Source of the DNA: Nitrospirota bacterium
GTDB lineage: Bacteria; Nitrospirota; Thermodesulfovibrionia; Thermodesulfovibrionales; UBA6898
Reading direction: 5' to 3'
NCBI GenBank assembly: GCA_016217675.1
Contig: JACRHC010000042.1
Span: forward strand, 1 to 64,000
Length of the DNA stretch: 64,000 bases
Shown here: positions 16,349-26,896 of the stretch, piece after piece
Layout: each line of letters opens with the position of its first letter
Numbering within the stretch: the first letter of the stretch is position 1
Notes under the pieces: model-generated
The model's input: only the letters and a program-made list of their open reading frames with translations
Database searches by the model: none
Told to the model about the DNA's origin: nothing
Program-made: the position numbers and the translations under genes

Positions 16349-18361
16349 ATGGAAAAGGAAACCTGTAATTTTTCATTTTGTGCAAAGCCGGAAGTCGTTG
16401 AGATCGAGACCGATATCCTTCTCATCGGCGGCGGAATGGCATGTTGCGGCGCAGCATTTGAGGCTGCACGCTGGGCAACCCCGAAGGGAATAAAGATCAC
16501 CATGGTCGACAAGGCAGCAACAGACAGAAGCGGCGCTGTTGCAATGGGTCTGTCGGCTATCAATACCTATATGGGAGATAATGATCCTGCCGATTACGTA
16601 AAGATGGTCAGGAACGACCTTATGGGCATCACCAGGGAAGATCTCGTGTATGACCTTGGAAGGCACGTTGACGATTCAGTTCAGCTCTTCGAGGAATGGG
16701 GTCTCCCGATCTGGAAAATGGGCGACGACGGATTCTCCCTTGACGGCTTCCAGGCAAGAGATGCAGGCAAGGCCCTCCTGAAGGACGGCGGCAAGCCGGT
16801 CCGTTCAGGCAAGTGGCAGATCATGATCAACGGTGAATCCTACAAGGTCATCGTTGCAGAGGCTGCAAAGAGGGCTCTCGAGTTCAACAGGACTGCTACA
16901 GGCGGCGCACAGAACCATTTTGAAAGAATATTTATCGTAAAGCTCTATCATGATGCCAACGACCCCAAGAGGGTTGCAGCAGCAGCAGGCTTCAGTGTCC
17001 GTGAGAACAAGATCTATATCTTCAAGGCGAGGGTTATGATCAATGCCTCAGGCGGTGCGGTTAACGTCTTCAGACCGAGATCAACTCAGGAAGGCCAGGG
17101 CAGAGCCTGGTACCCTGTATGGAACTCAGGTTCAGGCTATGCACTCGGTCTCCAGGCTGGTGCAGAGCTGACCATGATGGAGAACAGGTTCGTTCCTGCA
17201 CGGTTTAAGGACGGATACGGCCCGGTCGGCGCATGGTTCCTTTTCTTCAAGGCAAAGGCAACCAACGCACTCGGTGAAGACTATTGCGCAAACGCTGAAG
17301 GCCTTGCCGATGCACAGGCAAAATATACTGAAAAGTATGTTAATCCGCACGCTCTCGGCACAGCTATCCGTAACCACCTTATGATGAGGGATATGAAGGC
17401 AGGCAAGGGCCCGATCCTTATGAGGACCGACCAGGCAATGGCTGCGATCAACGCAACCTTCAAAGAGAAGCTTGGCGAAAAGGAAGGCGCAAAGAAGGTC
17501 AAGCACCTCGAGGCTGAGGCATGGGAAGACTTTCTCGATATGGCTATCGGACAGGCAGGCCTCTGGGCATGCAAAAACGTTGAGCCGGACAAGGAGCCTT
17601 CAGAGATCATGCCGACAGAGCCTTATCTTCTCGGCTCACACGCTGGCTGTGCAGGTTTCTGGTGCAGCGGTCCTGATGATCTTGGCGCTCCTGAGCACTA
17701 CCATTGGGGTTACAACAGGATGTCCACCGTGCCGGGCCTCTTCATGGCTGGCGATATCTGCGGTGCATCAGGCCATAAATTCTCCTCAGGTTCACACGCA
17801 GAGGGCAGGATTGCTGCCAAGTCAGCATTAGCGTTCCTCCTTGATAATGCCGATTACAAACCGGCGATCAAAGAGACCGCTGATCAGATCGCAGCAGATC
17901 TGTATCTCCCGTTCGAGACCTACGAGAAATACAAGACTGTTTCGACCGATCCGTTTATCAATCCTCACTACATCAGGCCTAAGATGCTTCAGACCAGGCT
18001 TCAGAAGATCGCTGATGAGTACTTTGGCGGTATCTCCACATGGTACATGACCTCAAAGACCATGCTGGATGAAGGACTTAAGTTGCTTGAAGTTCTGAAG
18101 GAAGATGCCAACAAGATGGCTGCATCCAACCTGCATGAGCTGATGAGATGCTGGGAAAACTACCACAGAATCCTTTCTGTTGAGGCACATGCCCGCCATA
18201 TCCTCTTCAGGGAAGAGTCCAGATACCCTGGCTACTACTACAGAGGCGATTTCGACAAGATCGATGACGCTAACTGGAAGTGCTTTGTTAACTCAAAGTA
18301 TGATGCTGAAAAGAACACCTGGGAAATGAAGAAAGTTCCCTATGTTCAGATCGTAGACTAA
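16349..18361 (+). CDS. aprA: AprA, APS reductase alpha subunit
   Basis: AprA is the FAD subunit that reduces APS to sulfite and AMP. The 670-residue protein has the FAD-binding 'DILLIGGGMACCGAAFEA', the fumarate-reductase-type fold, and the late motifs 'GSHAGCAGFWCSG' and 'LFMAGDICGASGHKFSSGS', characteristic of AprA. The length is normal. It ends the sat-apr transcription unit, and a strong terminator follows within 10 nt. Confidence 0.98.
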   Translation: MEKETCNFSFCAKPEVVEIETDILLIGGGMACCGAAFEAARWATPKGIKITMVDKAATDRSGAVAMGLSAINTYMGDNDPADYVKMVRNDLMGITREDLVYDLGRHVDDSVQLFEEWGLPIWKMGDDGFSLDGFQARDAGKALLKDGGKPVRSGKWQIMINGESYKVIVAEAAKRALEFNRTATGGAQNHFERIFIVKLYHDANDPKRVAAAAGFSVRENKIYIFKARVMINASGGAVNVFRPRSTQEGQGRAWYPVWNSGSGYALGLQAGAELTMMENRFVPARFKDGYGPVGAWFLFFKAKATNALGEDYCANAEGLADAQAKYTEKYVNPHALGTAIRNHLMMRDMKAGKGPILMRTDQAMAAINATFKEKLGEKEGAKKVKHLEAEAWEDFLDMAIGQAGLWACKNVEPDKEPSEIMPTEPYLLGSHAGCAGFWCSGPDDLGAPEHYHWGYNRMSTVPGLFMAGDICGASGHKFSSGSHAEGRIAAKSALAFLLDNADYKPAIKETADQIAADLYLPFETYEKYKTVSTDPFINPHYIRPKMLQTRLQKIADEYFGGISTWYMTSKTMLDEGLKLLEVLKEDANKMAASNLHELMRCWENYHRILSVEAHARHILFREESRYPGYYYRGDFDKIDDANWKCFVNSKYDAEKNTWEMKKVPYVQIVD

Positions 18362-18369
18362 TTATTCAA

Positions 18370-18401
18370 ACGGGGAGGGCTCTGCTCTCCCCGTTTTTTT
18401 T
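18370..18401 (+). terminator. Rho-independent terminator after aprA
   Basis: ACGGGGAG (18370-18377) pairs perfectly with CTCCCCGT (18387-18394) across a 9-nt loop, followed by a run of T. It separates adk-sat-aprBA from qmoABC. Confidence 0.95.
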
Positions 18402-18506
18402 CTTCTGATAAAACTTTATATTGCAGGGCACAAAACATCATCTTGTTCATTGCAATCTGCAGTTTTCGAGAAACAGTAGAGAATTACTGCCTCAAGGAGG
18501 ATAGAC

Positions 18507-19760
18507 ATGGCAGAACATAAGAAAGTCCTGGTGATCGGCGGAGGCTTTAGCGGCCTGACAGCAGCAGTTGAGACTGCTGAGGCCGGTTTCGAGGTTATCA
18601 TTGTAGAAAAGACTCCGTATTTTGGCGGAAGAGTTACGCAGCTGAACAAGTACTTCCCGAAGCTCTGCCCTCCGAACTGCGGTCTTGAGATGAACTTTAA
18701 GAGGGTCAAGAACAGCGGCGATATAACATTCTATACGCTTGCCGAGGTCGAGAAGATCTCCGGACAGGAGGGCAACTATGATGTTACGATCAAGCTGAGC
18801 CCGCGGTTCGTCAACGATAAATGCGTCGGTTGCAATGCCTGCGCTGAGGCCTGCCCTGTAGAAATGTCCAACGATTTTAACTTTGGCCTGAATAAGACAA
18901 AAGCTGCTTATATAACCCATAACCAGGCATTTCCGTTCCTCTACGCGATAGATGGCAAGAATTGCAAGGGGTCGTCCTGCGGCAAATGCGCTGAGGCCTG
19001 CAAGTATGACGCAATCGAACTTGATATGAAACCGCAGACCATTAATGTGAATGTGGGGTCAATTGTAATGGCAACCGGTTGGGATATTTATGACATCTCG
19101 AAGCTCGATAATCTCGGCGGCGGCAAACTCGCAAATGTCATCTCCAATATGCAGATGGAGAGGCTTGCATCGCCGAATGGTCCGACAGGCGGAAAGATCC
19201 TCAGGCCTTCTGACAACAAGCCGGCAAAGAACATAGCGTTTGTGCAGTGCGCTGGCTCACGCGACGAGAACCACCTGCCGTATTGCTCCTATATCTGCTG
19301 CATGGCATCCATGAAGCAGGCAACGTACCTCAGGGATCAGTATAAGGATTCCAAGGCCAGCATCTTTTACATAGACCTGAGGACGCCGGGAAGATATGAA
19401 CAGTTCTACTGGAAGGTCAAGGAAGATCCGAATGTCTCCTTTACCAAGGGGAAGGTCGCAGGCATTACGGAAGATCCTGAGACCAGGGACCTGATAGTCG
19501 AGGTTGAAGACATCATGGCCGGCAAGAAGATCAAGGTTAAGTTTGATATGGTCGTGCTTGCCGCTGGCATGGTCCCTTCGACCAAGACAGCAAAGATTCC
19601 GGGAGACGTGTCGTACACGCCTGATGGTTTTGTTGCTGCAGCTTCCCTGAAAAAGGGCATGTACGCAGTCGGCACGCTCAAGAGCCCTGTTGATGTTGCC
19701 AGGTCAGTGCAGGATGCAACAGGGGTCGCAATAAAAAGCATTCAGAGCGCAAGGAGGTAG
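18507..19760 (+). CDS. qmoA: QmoA, FAD/Fe-S subunit of the quinone-interacting oxidoreductase
   Basis: QmoA is an HdrA-like flavoprotein of the membrane complex that is thought to pass electrons from menaquinol to APS reductase. The 417-residue protein begins with a dinucleotide fold ('VLVIGGGFSGLTAAVETAE'), carries a ferredoxin-like insert with 'CVGCNACAEACPVE' and 'CGKCAEACKYDAIE', and ends with a second flavin segment. It starts after AAGGAGG and is separated from qmoB by 8 nt. Confidence 0.95.
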   Translation: MAEHKKVLVIGGGFSGLTAAVETAEAGFEVIIVEKTPYFGGRVTQLNKYFPKLCPPNCGLEMNFKRVKNSGDITFYTLAEVEKISGQEGNYDVTIKLSPRFVNDKCVGCNACAEACPVEMSNDFNFGLNKTKAAYITHNQAFPFLYAIDGKNCKGSSCGKCAEACKYDAIELDMKPQTINVNVGSIVMATGWDIYDISKLDNLGGGKLANVISNMQMERLASPNGPTGGKILRPSDNKPAKNIAFVQCAGSRDENHLPYCSYICCMASMKQATYLRDQYKDSKASIFYIDLRTPGRYEQFYWKVKEDPNVSFTKGKVAGITEDPETRDLIVEVEDIMAGKKIKVKFDMVVLAAGMVPSTKTAKIPGDVSYTPDGFVAAASLKKGMYAVGTLKSPVDVARSVQDATGVAIKSIQSARR

Positions 19761-19768
19761 GTTCTATA

Positions 19769-21994
19769 ATGGAAAAGAAAATCGGCGTATATATATGTAA
19801 GGGCTGCGGCATTGGAGAAGCCCTCAATGTGGATGAGCTGAAAAAGGCCACAGCCGGCGGTGCAAAGATTGCTGCTGATGTGATCAGGGAACACGACATA
19901 CTCTGCAGCCCTGCCGGTCTTGAAATGATACACAATGATATCAAGGAAGGCACAAACTGCATCGTTGTCGGCGCCTGCTCCCCCCGCGTAAAGTTCGAGG
20001 AGTTCGATTTCCCCGGCACGATCACGGAAAGGGTAAATATCAGAGAGTTCATTGCCTGGACCATGGAGCCCCAGAATGAAGACACCCAGTCCGTAGCAGA
20101 AGACTATATAAAGATGGGCGTTATCAAGGTGCAGAAGGGCGATGTGCCGACCCCGAATATTCTTGGGGACCTGAGCAATGCCATCATGGTGGTCGGCGGC
20201 GGCATTACCGGCATCACCGCAGCGCTTGAGGCTGCCAATGCCGGATATAAAGTTATCCTCGTAGAAAAAGAGGCTGAGCTCGGCGGCTGGTCAGCAAAGC
20301 TGTATAAGGAAACGCCACGGGTTTATCCTTATGATAAGCTTGATGAGCCGAGGATCTTCGATAAGATCAAGGAACTGGAAGCTCACCCTGACATTACGAT
20401 ATATAAATCAACAATAGTGGAAAAGACTGACGGTCAGCCCGGCCTCTTTGATGTGACGCTGAAGACAAATGGCACCAGCCAGACGATCAAGGTCGGTGCC
20501 TTTGTCATGGCAGCAGGCTGGAAGCCGTATGATGCCACAAAGCTTGGGCATCTCGGCTATGGCCATCCGAATGTTATCACCAACGTACAGATGGAAGAGA
20601 TTGCAAAGAAGGGCAAGATCACCAGGCCTTCAGACGGTAAAGAGGCCAAGAATGTTGCTTTCATCCAGTGCGCGGGCTCAAGAGATGCAAATCATCTGCC
20701 CTACTGTTCCTCCTTCTGCTGCGGCACGTCGCTCAAGCAGGCGAAATATGTGCGGGAGAAGAGCAGTGATGCTGTTGCCATGATCTTCTATAAGGATATC
20801 AGGACTCCCGGCCAGACCGAGCTCTTCTATAAGAACATGCAGAATGATCCTGGTGTGCTCCTGACCAAAGGAGATGTAACGGCCGTAACTGATGCCGGAA
20901 ACGGCAACCTCTATGTGGAGGCCGAAAATACGCTCCTCGGCGAAAAGATAAAGGTCGAGGCTGACCTGGTTGTGCTTGCAACCGGTATTGTGCCGGCAAC
21001 CAGGGCTACCCAGGAATACTTTGATGCACTTACCGAGGTCGGCAAGAAAGGCGATGACGCAAAGAAGGCATTTCTTGAAGAGACTCCGAAGCCTGATTCG
21101 ATATTAAACCTTACGTACCGTCAGGGTCCGGAAATCCCGACTCTTGAGGGAGCTTACGGTTTTGCAGACTCCAACTTTATCTGCTTCCAGTATGAAACCA
21201 GAAGAACAGGCATCTATACTGCAGGATGCGTTAAGCAGCCCATGACCATGTCTGATGCAGCTGATGACGCAGCAGGTGCTGCGCTGAAGGCCATCCAGTG
21301 CGTTGAGCATGTGGCAAAAGGCATGGCAGTCCATCCAAGGGCATGGGATACCACATTCCCTGATCCGATGCTGATCAAATGCACGGCATGCAAGCGCTGC
21401 ACGGAAGAGTGTCCTTTTGGCGCTATCGACGAAGACGAAAAGGGTATTCCGGCATACCGGCTTAACCGCTGCAGGCGCTGCGGCACCTGCATGGGTGCGT
21501 GCCCTGAAAGGATCGTATCCTTCAAGGATTTTAGCGTTGATATCGTCGGCTCCATGATAAAGGGCATTGATGTGCCTGATGAAGGGTATCGGGTCATTGT
21601 CCTGGCCTGCGAAAACGATGCTTACCCCGCACTCGACAGTGCGGCCATAAAGAAGATGAAGCTTCATCCTTCGGTGCGTATCATCCCGGTCAGATGTCTG
21701 GGCTCAACAAACCTGGTCTGGGTTACGGACGCACTCTCAAGAGGTATTGACGGACTTATCCTTCTTGGCTGCAAATATGGCGAGAACTATCAGTGCCATT
21801 TTGTGAAGGGCAGCGAACTCGCAAATTATCGCTTCGAAAAGCTTCAGGAGACACTCAGCAAACTCCAGCTCGAGGCAGACCGGTGCCAGCTTATGCAGGT
21901 GGCCATATCCGAGTATGACAAGCTGCCTGCAATGATCGATGACTTTATGAAGAGGATCGATGAAGTGGGCCCCAATCCGTTCAAGGGCTTCTAA
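19769..21994 (+). CDS. qmoB: QmoB, HdrA/MvhD-like subunit
   Basis: The 741-residue QmoB combines an HdrA-like FAD domain ('IMVVGGGITGITAALEAANA', ~residue 137 on), two [4Fe-4S] ferredoxin motifs ('CTACKRCTEECPFGAID', 'CRRCGTCMGACPERIV') and a C-terminal MvhD/FlpD-type domain with several Cys ('PVRCLGSTNLVWVTDAL', 'LLGCKYGENYQCHF'). This domain order matches QmoB. Such parts raise the long-discussed possibility of electron confurcation with a second donor. Confidence 0.95.
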   Translation: MEKKIGVYICKGCGIGEALNVDELKKATAGGAKIAADVIREHDILCSPAGLEMIHNDIKEGTNCIVVGACSPRVKFEEFDFPGTITERVNIREFIAWTMEPQNEDTQSVAEDYIKMGVIKVQKGDVPTPNILGDLSNAIMVVGGGITGITAALEAANAGYKVILVEKEAELGGWSAKLYKETPRVYPYDKLDEPRIFDKIKELEAHPDITIYKSTIVEKTDGQPGLFDVTLKTNGTSQTIKVGAFVMAAGWKPYDATKLGHLGYGHPNVITNVQMEEIAKKGKITRPSDGKEAKNVAFIQCAGSRDANHLPYCSSFCCGTSLKQAKYVREKSSDAVAMIFYKDIRTPGQTELFYKNMQNDPGVLLTKGDVTAVTDAGNGNLYVEAENTLLGEKIKVEADLVVLATGIVPATRATQEYFDALTEVGKKGDDAKKAFLEETPKPDSILNLTYRQGPEIPTLEGAYGFADSNFICFQYETRRTGIYTAGCVKQPMTMSDAADDAAGAALKAIQCVEHVAKGMAVHPRAWDTTFPDPMLIKCTACKRCTEECPFGAIDEDEKGIPAYRLNRCRRCGTCMGACPERIVSFKDFSVDIVGSMIKGIDVPDEGYRVIVLACENDAYPALDSAAIKKMKLHPSVRIIPVRCLGSTNLVWVTDALSRGIDGLILLGCKYGENYQCHFVKGSELANYRFEKLQETLSKLQLEADRCQLMQVAISEYDKLPAMIDDFMKRIDEVGPNPFKGF

Positions 21995-22021
21995 AAACGT
22001 AATTACAGGAGGAAGAAATAC

Positions 22022-23194
22022 ATGGCAGAGCAGATCATAAAACCTGATGTCAATTTCATAAACGATATCATCGCCGCGGGCGGTGAGTCAGTAAAGAAGT
22101 GTTTCCAGTGCGCAACCTGCTCCGTGGTATGCAACGTTACACCGGAAGATAATCCCTTTCCGAGAAAAGAGATGCTTGCGGCTCAGTGGGGGCTCAAAGA
22201 CCGTCTTATCAGCAACCCGGATGTTTGGCTCTGCCACCAGTGCAGCGACTGTACAGCGTACTGCCCGAGAGGAGCCAAGCCGGGCGAAGTGTTAGGTGCG
22301 GTCAGAAAGCTGAGCATAGAACATTATGCAACGCCGAGTTTTCTTGGCAAGGCAGTCGCCAGCCCAAAGGCGCTGATCGGCCTCATCCTTGTTCCGGTTA
22401 TTATCTTTATTGCCGCGATCATGGTACAGGGCAACTCCTTCTTTCCAGAGGGCGAGATCGTGTATGCTGAAAAGTTTATGAAGGTGCCTTATATTGACGT
22501 AATTTTCAGCGCCGCAGCAATTTTTGCTCTTTTCGGGTTTTTTATGGGCGTGACGAAGTACTGGAAGGATCTCACAAAAAATATCGAGAAGAGTTCAAAC
22601 CCCTGGCAGAAAAAGGTCAAGGGCCCCATGATCGCCATGATCCTTGAAACGGTTTTTGAGTTCATGACCCATAAACGGTTCGACAAATGCGATGTGACCA
22701 ACGACAGATCAAAGACCCATCTGTTTGTCTTCTTTGGCTTTGTCGGTCTGGCAATAACAACGACCTGGGCAATTGCCTATCTGTACGGTCATGAGTTTTT
22801 TCATATCCAGAAGACATTCTGGCTGAACTTCGGCGAATCACCTTATCCGCTCTATGACCCCATGAAGATCCTCGGTAATTTCAGCGCCGTGCTTCTTCTT
22901 GCCGGCATCCTGCAGGTGATAACCAACAGAAGGAAGAATGCGGAAAAGGCCGGCTCAGGGAGCTATTATGACTGGCTCTTCATCAGCGTGATAACATCGA
23001 TTGTGGTGACCGGCATCCTGTCTGAAGTGCTGAGACTTGCGCATGTCCGTATGGTTGCTTATCCGGTCTATTTTATCCACCTTGTCTCGGTCTTCTTCCT
23101 TTTTGCGTACGCACCTTATTCAAAGATGGCTCACATGGCATACAGGACAACTGCCCTGGTGTTTGCAAAATATACGGGCCGAGAAGTTAAGTAA
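22022..23194 (+). CDS. qmoC: QmoC, HdrC/HdrE-like membrane subunit
   Basis: QmoC fuses an HdrC-like domain with two CxxCxxxC motifs ('CFQCATCSVVC', 'CHQCSDCTAYC') to a cytochrome b-type membrane domain with about six segments from residue ~120, where histidines such as in 'HEFFHIQ' and 'LRLAHVRM' may bind heme. The 390-residue length is normal. It anchors the complex and exchanges electrons with quinone. AGGAGG precedes the ATG at 22022. Confidence 0.95.
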   Translation: MAEQIIKPDVNFINDIIAAGGESVKKCFQCATCSVVCNVTPEDNPFPRKEMLAAQWGLKDRLISNPDVWLCHQCSDCTAYCPRGAKPGEVLGAVRKLSIEHYATPSFLGKAVASPKALIGLILVPVIIFIAAIMVQGNSFFPEGEIVYAEKFMKVPYIDVIFSAAAIFALFGFFMGVTKYWKDLTKNIEKSSNPWQKKVKGPMIAMILETVFEFMTHKRFDKCDVTNDRSKTHLFVFFGFVGLAITTTWAIAYLYGHEFFHIQKTFWLNFGESPYPLYDPMKILGNFSAVLLLAGILQVITNRRKNAEKAGSGSYYDWLFISVITSIVVTGILSEVLRLAHVRMVAYPVYFIHLVSVFFLFAYAPYSKMAHMAYRTTALVFAKYTGREVK

Positions 23195-23230
23195 GGTTTA
23201 AACGTCCAAACGAAAGGCAGGTACCGCGCC

Positions 23231-23671
23231 ATGATGGTTAAAGAGATCCTGGGACCGATTAATTCAAACATTATCTCGGTCGGCAAGGATAAGTCAGTCG
23301 CAGATGCGATCTCCCAGCTGGTAGAAAATGAGGTTGGAGCGCTGATTGTTGTTGATGGGGAAAAGCCGGTCGGGATGTTTACAGAACGAGATGTACTGAA
23401 GTCCTGGACAAGAAAGGGCAATATCCTTTTCAAGGACATTAAGGTGAGCGAGGTCATGACCACGAATCTTATTATCTGCGAGATCGGGGATGACCTCTGT
23501 TATGTGACAACAATCATGATCAAGAACAGGATCAGACATCTGCCGATCGTTGAGAACACGAAGATCGTTGCCATGTTATCCATCAGAGATGTGGTAAAGG
23601 CCCAGGTCTCAGACCTCAGGGCAGAGAACCATTACCTGAAAGACTATATATCTGATAAATACCCTGGATAA
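23231..23671 (+). CDS. CBS-domain pair protein
   Basis: The 146-residue protein consists of two CBS domains (about residues 8-62 and 75-132), with 'MFTERDVLKSWTRKG' and 'MLSIRDVVKAQ' as the typical ends. Such pairs bind adenosine nucleotides and act as energy sensors. Lying 36 nt after qmoC, it is probably co-transcribed. A role in tuning Qmo or APS reduction to AMP/ATP is an inference. The ATG at 23234 is an equally possible start. Confidence 0.85.
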   Translation: MMVKEILGPINSNIISVGKDKSVADAISQLVENEVGALIVVDGEKPVGMFTERDVLKSWTRKGNILFKDIKVSEVMTTNLIICEIGDDLCYVTTIMIKNRIRHLPIVENTKIVAMLSIRDVVKAQVSDLRAENHYLKDYISDKYPG

Positions 23672-23798
23672 ATATTGCTAATAAGAATTTCTTGCATTTT
23701 CATAAATATTTATAATTTGCATTATTCGATCGGATTGTAAATACTAACACGATTTTTGGAACGCCAGTTACTAAACCCTAATTTAAAGGAGGAGTTTG

Positions 23799-25865
23799 AT
23801 GAGTTCGACTATTTTATTTGCATTGGGTTGCGGAGTATTGGGCGTTATATACGCTGCGATGACCGCAATGTGGGTGTCAAAACAGGATGCGGGAAATGAG
23901 AAGATGCAGGGAATTTCGAATGCGGTTAAAGAGGGCGCAATGGCGTTTCTTGCACGCGAGTACAAAACAGTCGCTATGGTTGCAGTACCTTTGACGATTA
24001 TGCTGTCCTTCCTCGGGATCTGGACAGCAATAGGGTTTGTCATCGGCACGGTTGGTTCGGCGGTTGCCGGATATATAGGCATGATGGTATCAGTGCGGGC
24101 CAATGTGCGTACAGCCCAAGCTGCCCACAAGGGCCTCCAGGCTGCACTCGGCCTTGCTTTTAAGGGCGGATCAGTTACAGGCGTTATGGTTGTCGGTCTC
24201 GGCATCATCGGACTTGCAGGGTTTTATTTTGTAGCAAAACAGGCAGCGCCTGAAATGGCATTCCATGCCCTTGTAGGACTCGGATTTGGCTGCTCGCTTA
24301 TGAGTGTGTTTGCCCGTATCGCAGGTGGTATCTATACAAAGGCTGCTGACGTAGGCGCTGACCTTGTTGGTAAGGTTGAGGCAGGAATTCCTGAAGATGA
24401 TCCCAGGAATCCCGCTGTTATTGCAGATAACGTTGGAGATAACGTTGGCGACTGCGCAGGTATGGCAGCTGACCTTTATGAGACATACACAGTCACGCTC
24501 GTTGCTGCGATGCTTCTTGCCAAGACCGTTTTCGGCGCTGACAGCGCATGGGTCGAATTTCCCCTCATGCTCGGCGGCATATCTATCATTGCTTCCATTA
24601 TCGGGACCTTTGCAGTAAGACTCGGCAAAAGCGGATATATCATGGGCGCCCTGTACAAGGGACTCGCTGTTGCAGGCGTTCTTGCAGCAATAACCTTCTA
24701 TATCGTGACAGGTGAATTTCTGAAAGGTGTAGATCCTGCTTCAATGGTCTCGCACTCTTCATTTACCCAGATGAATGTTTTCCTCATGGCGCTTATCGGC
24801 CTTGCATTGACCGGAGTGATCGTGGTTATAACCGAGTACTTCACTGCTGCGCATTATCCCCCGGTTAAGCATATTGCCCAGGCCAGCTTGACCGGTCACG
24901 GCACGAACGTCATAGCAGGCCTTGCAGTCAGCATGAAGTCAACCGCGGCGCCTGTTGTAGTTATCGTTGCTTCGATCCTCGGCGCTTATTATTTAGGCGG
25001 TGGATTTGCCGGCGACAAATCCGGCGGTCTTTTTGCTATCGCATTATCAGCGGTCTCGATGCTTTCAATGACCGGCATCGTGGTGGCCATTGACACCTAC
25101 GGCCCGATCACTGACAACGCAGGCGGCATAGCAGAAATGGCAGGAATGCCTGAAGCGATCCGCAACATAACTGACCCTCTTGATGCGGTCGGAAACACCA
25201 CAAAGGCCGTTACAAAGGGTTATGCAATCGGTTCAGCAGCTCTTGCAGCATTAGTCCTTTTTGCTGAGTATTCAAGGTCATTCAGCTCAGAGCTTTATTT
25301 TGATCTTTCGAACCCCATGGTTCTGGCAGGTCTCTTTATCGGCGGTCTGCTCCCTTACTATTATGGCTCACTCCTTATGGAAGCCGTTGCTAAGGCTGCC
25401 GGCGGCATCGTTATTGAAGTGCGCAGGCAGTTCAAAGAGATCCCTGGCATCATGGAAGGCACGGGAAAGCCTGAGTACGGCAAGTGCGTTGACATCGTGA
25501 CCAAGGGCGCCATCCAGCAGATGATGGTTCCTGCGCTTATCCCTGTTGTTGTTCCCGTTGTAGTGGGTTTTCTGCTCGGCAAAGAGGCACTCGGAGGCGT
25601 ACTTATGGGAAGCATTCTGACCGGACTCTTCCAGGCTATTGCCATGACCAGCGGCGGCGGCGCATGGGATAACGCCAAGAAATCCTTTGAAGATGGCGTT
25701 ACTGATTCTGCAGGAAAACTTCATAAGAAGGGCAGTGATGGACACAAGGCCTCTGTCACCGGTGATACAGTCGGCGATCCTTACAAGGATACAGCAGGCC
25801 CTGCTATCAACCCGATGATCAAGGTTATCAACATTGTCGCGCTTCTGATAGTTCCTTTGATTTAG
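23799..25865 (+). CDS. hppA: HppA, membrane pyrophosphatase (K+-independent, proton-pumping type)
   Basis: HppA hydrolyses pyrophosphate while moving ions across the membrane. The 688-residue protein has about 16 membrane segments and the PPi-binding motifs '[19 protein letters not shown]' and '[12 protein letters not shown]'. Lys in '[10 protein letters not shown]', where K+-dependent enzymes have Ala, points to the K+-independent, H+-pumping class. It would recover energy from the PPi made by Sat. The ATG at 23799 is chosen over a TTG at 23796 because AAAGGAGGAG lies just upstream. Confidence 0.96.
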   Translation: MSSTILFALGCGVLGVIYAAMTAMWVSKQDAGNEKMQGISNAVKEGAMAFLAREYKTVAMVAVPLTIMLSFLGIWTAIGFVIGTVGSAVAGYIGMMVSVRANVRTAQAAHKGLQAALGLAFKGGSVTGVMVVGLGIIGLAGFYFVAKQAAPEMAFHALVGLGFGCSLMSVFARIAGGIYTKAADVGADLVGKVEAGIPEDDPRNPAVIADNVGDNVGDCAGMAADLYETYTVTLVAAMLLAKTVFGADSAWVEFPLMLGGISIIASIIGTFAVRLGKSGYIMGALYKGLAVAGVLAAITFYIVTGEFLKGVDPASMVSHSSFTQMNVFLMALIGLALTGVIVVITEYFTAAHYPPVKHIAQASLTGHGTNVIAGLAVSMKSTAAPVVVIVASILGAYYLGGGFAGDKSGGLFAIALSAVSMLSMTGIVVAIDTYGPITDNAGGIAEMAGMPEAIRNITDPLDAVGNTTKAVTKGYAIGSAALAALVLFAEYSRSFSSELYFDLSNPMVLAGLFIGGLLPYYYGSLLMEAVAKAAGGIVIEVRRQFKEIPGIMEGTGKPEYGKCVDIVTKGAIQQMMVPALIPVVVPVVVGFLLGKEALGGVLMGSILTGLFQAIAMTSGGGAWDNAKKSFEDGVTDSAGKLHKKGSDGHKASVTGDTVGDPYKDTAGPAINPMIKVINIVALLIVPLI

Positions 25866-25888
25866 CAGCATCTGATTTCAAACAAAAG

Positions 25889-25919
25889 CCGGTCCCAAGA
25901 CATCGGGACCGGTTTTTTT
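25889..25919 (+). terminator. Rho-independent terminator after hppA
   Basis: CCGGTCCC (25889-25896) pairs perfectly with GGGACCGG (25905-25912) around an 8-nt loop, followed by seven T. Confidence 0.95.
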
Positions 25920-25927
25920 GTTATAAT
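25918..25927 (+). promoter_or_regulatory. Extended -10 promoter for the YkgJ-type gene
   Basis: TGTTATAAT directly follows the hppA terminator's T-run and precedes the YkgJ-type gene by about 50 nt. The TGn extension could compensate for the absence of a clear -35 box, which would fall in the terminator stem. Confidence 0.4.
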
Positions 25928-25976
25928 TCCAGCAACCAGCAAAATTAAGCCCAAAGAATAAATCGAGGATGTGCAG

Positions 25977-26891
25977 ATGAGTTCAAAAAAGACCCCCAGG
26001 AATACCGAAGCCAGCGAAATCAGAAAAGCGGTAGAAGCAAAGGTGCAGAAGAGCGTTGTTGTGCCTGAACTGCTCACCGCCAAATCAAAGTTTAAGTTCA
26101 AATGCTACCCCGGCATCGGCTGTTTTACGAAATGCTGCAGCGGCATTAAAATATTTCTTACTCCTTATGACATCTTCAGACTGAAAACAAGGCTCGGCCT
26201 TGAGTACAAGGATTTTCTTGTGCAGTATACCGAGCCGGCAGTCATCGAGAAAAGCCAGCTGCCTATTGTATCGATACGTCTGAATCAGGACGAAGCCCGG
26301 TCCTGTCCTTTTCTAACACCTGAGGGTTGTTCGGTATATAGTGACAGGCCGCTCACCTGCCGTTATTATCCGATCGGTATGGGCACCATGAAAAAGGATG
26401 ACAGCAAGTCCGGCGAGAACTTCTTCATCAAGATCAAAGAGGACCATTGCCTTGGACATAATGAGGCCACTGAGTGGACGATCGACGAGTGGCGCGCTGA
26501 CCAGGAGTCAGACCTGTATGACGAGATGAACAGTGACTGGATGGCGGTCGTGCTTAAGGCAAAGACCCTCGGTCCTGTAGAGTTCAGCCCGAAGTCTCTG
26601 GACCTGTTCTTCATTGTAAGCACCAATCTGGACCTGTTCAGGGAGTTTGTCTTGAGCGGCAAATTCATTGATGCTTATGGCCTTGATAGGGAATATATAG
26701 AACAGCTCATGAGCAATGAACTTGAATTCCTCAAGTTTTCTCTCAAGTGGCTCCGTTTTGTCATGTTCGACGAAGGGGACTTCAAGGTAGACGAAGCGGC
26801 GAGGAAAAAGGCAAAAGAGAAATTGCTCGCCCAGAGAGAAATGCAGAGGAAAGAAGCAAGGGAAAAGGACGAACAGGCGGAAAAAGAATAG
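25977..26891 (+). CDS. YkgJ family cysteine-cluster protein
   Basis: The protein has a YkgJ-type Cys cluster: 'CYPGIGCFTKCCSGIKIF' (~residue 40), then 'SCPFLTPEGCSVYSDRPLTC' and 'RYYPIGMG'. These Cys are thought to bind zinc or an Fe-S cluster; the biochemical role is not established. Residues ~110-260 have no clear fold, and the end (from ~265) is a highly charged helix rich in Lys and Glu. ATG 25977 is preferred over GTG 25971 because GAGGA lies 7 nt upstream. It converges with hydA, the stops 5 nt apart. Confidence 0.8.
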   Translation: MSSKKTPRNTEASEIRKAVEAKVQKSVVVPELLTAKSKFKFKCYPGIGCFTKCCSGIKIFLTPYDIFRLKTRLGLEYKDFLVQYTEPAVIEKSQLPIVSIRLNQDEARSCPFLTPEGCSVYSDRPLTCRYYPIGMGTMKKDDSKSGENFFIKIKEDHCLGHNEATEWTIDEWRADQESDLYDEMNSDWMAVVLKAKTLGPVEFSPKSLDLFFIVSTNLDLFREFVLSGKFIDAYGLDREYIEQLMSNELEFLKFSLKWLRFVMFDEGDFKVDEAARKKAKEKLLAQREMQRKEAREKDEQAEKE

Positions 26892-26896
26892 CCCTT

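Noticed and set aside
23690-23760. hppA promoter
   Set aside because: The stretch is AT-rich with -10-like words, but no -35/-10 pair has acceptable spacing.
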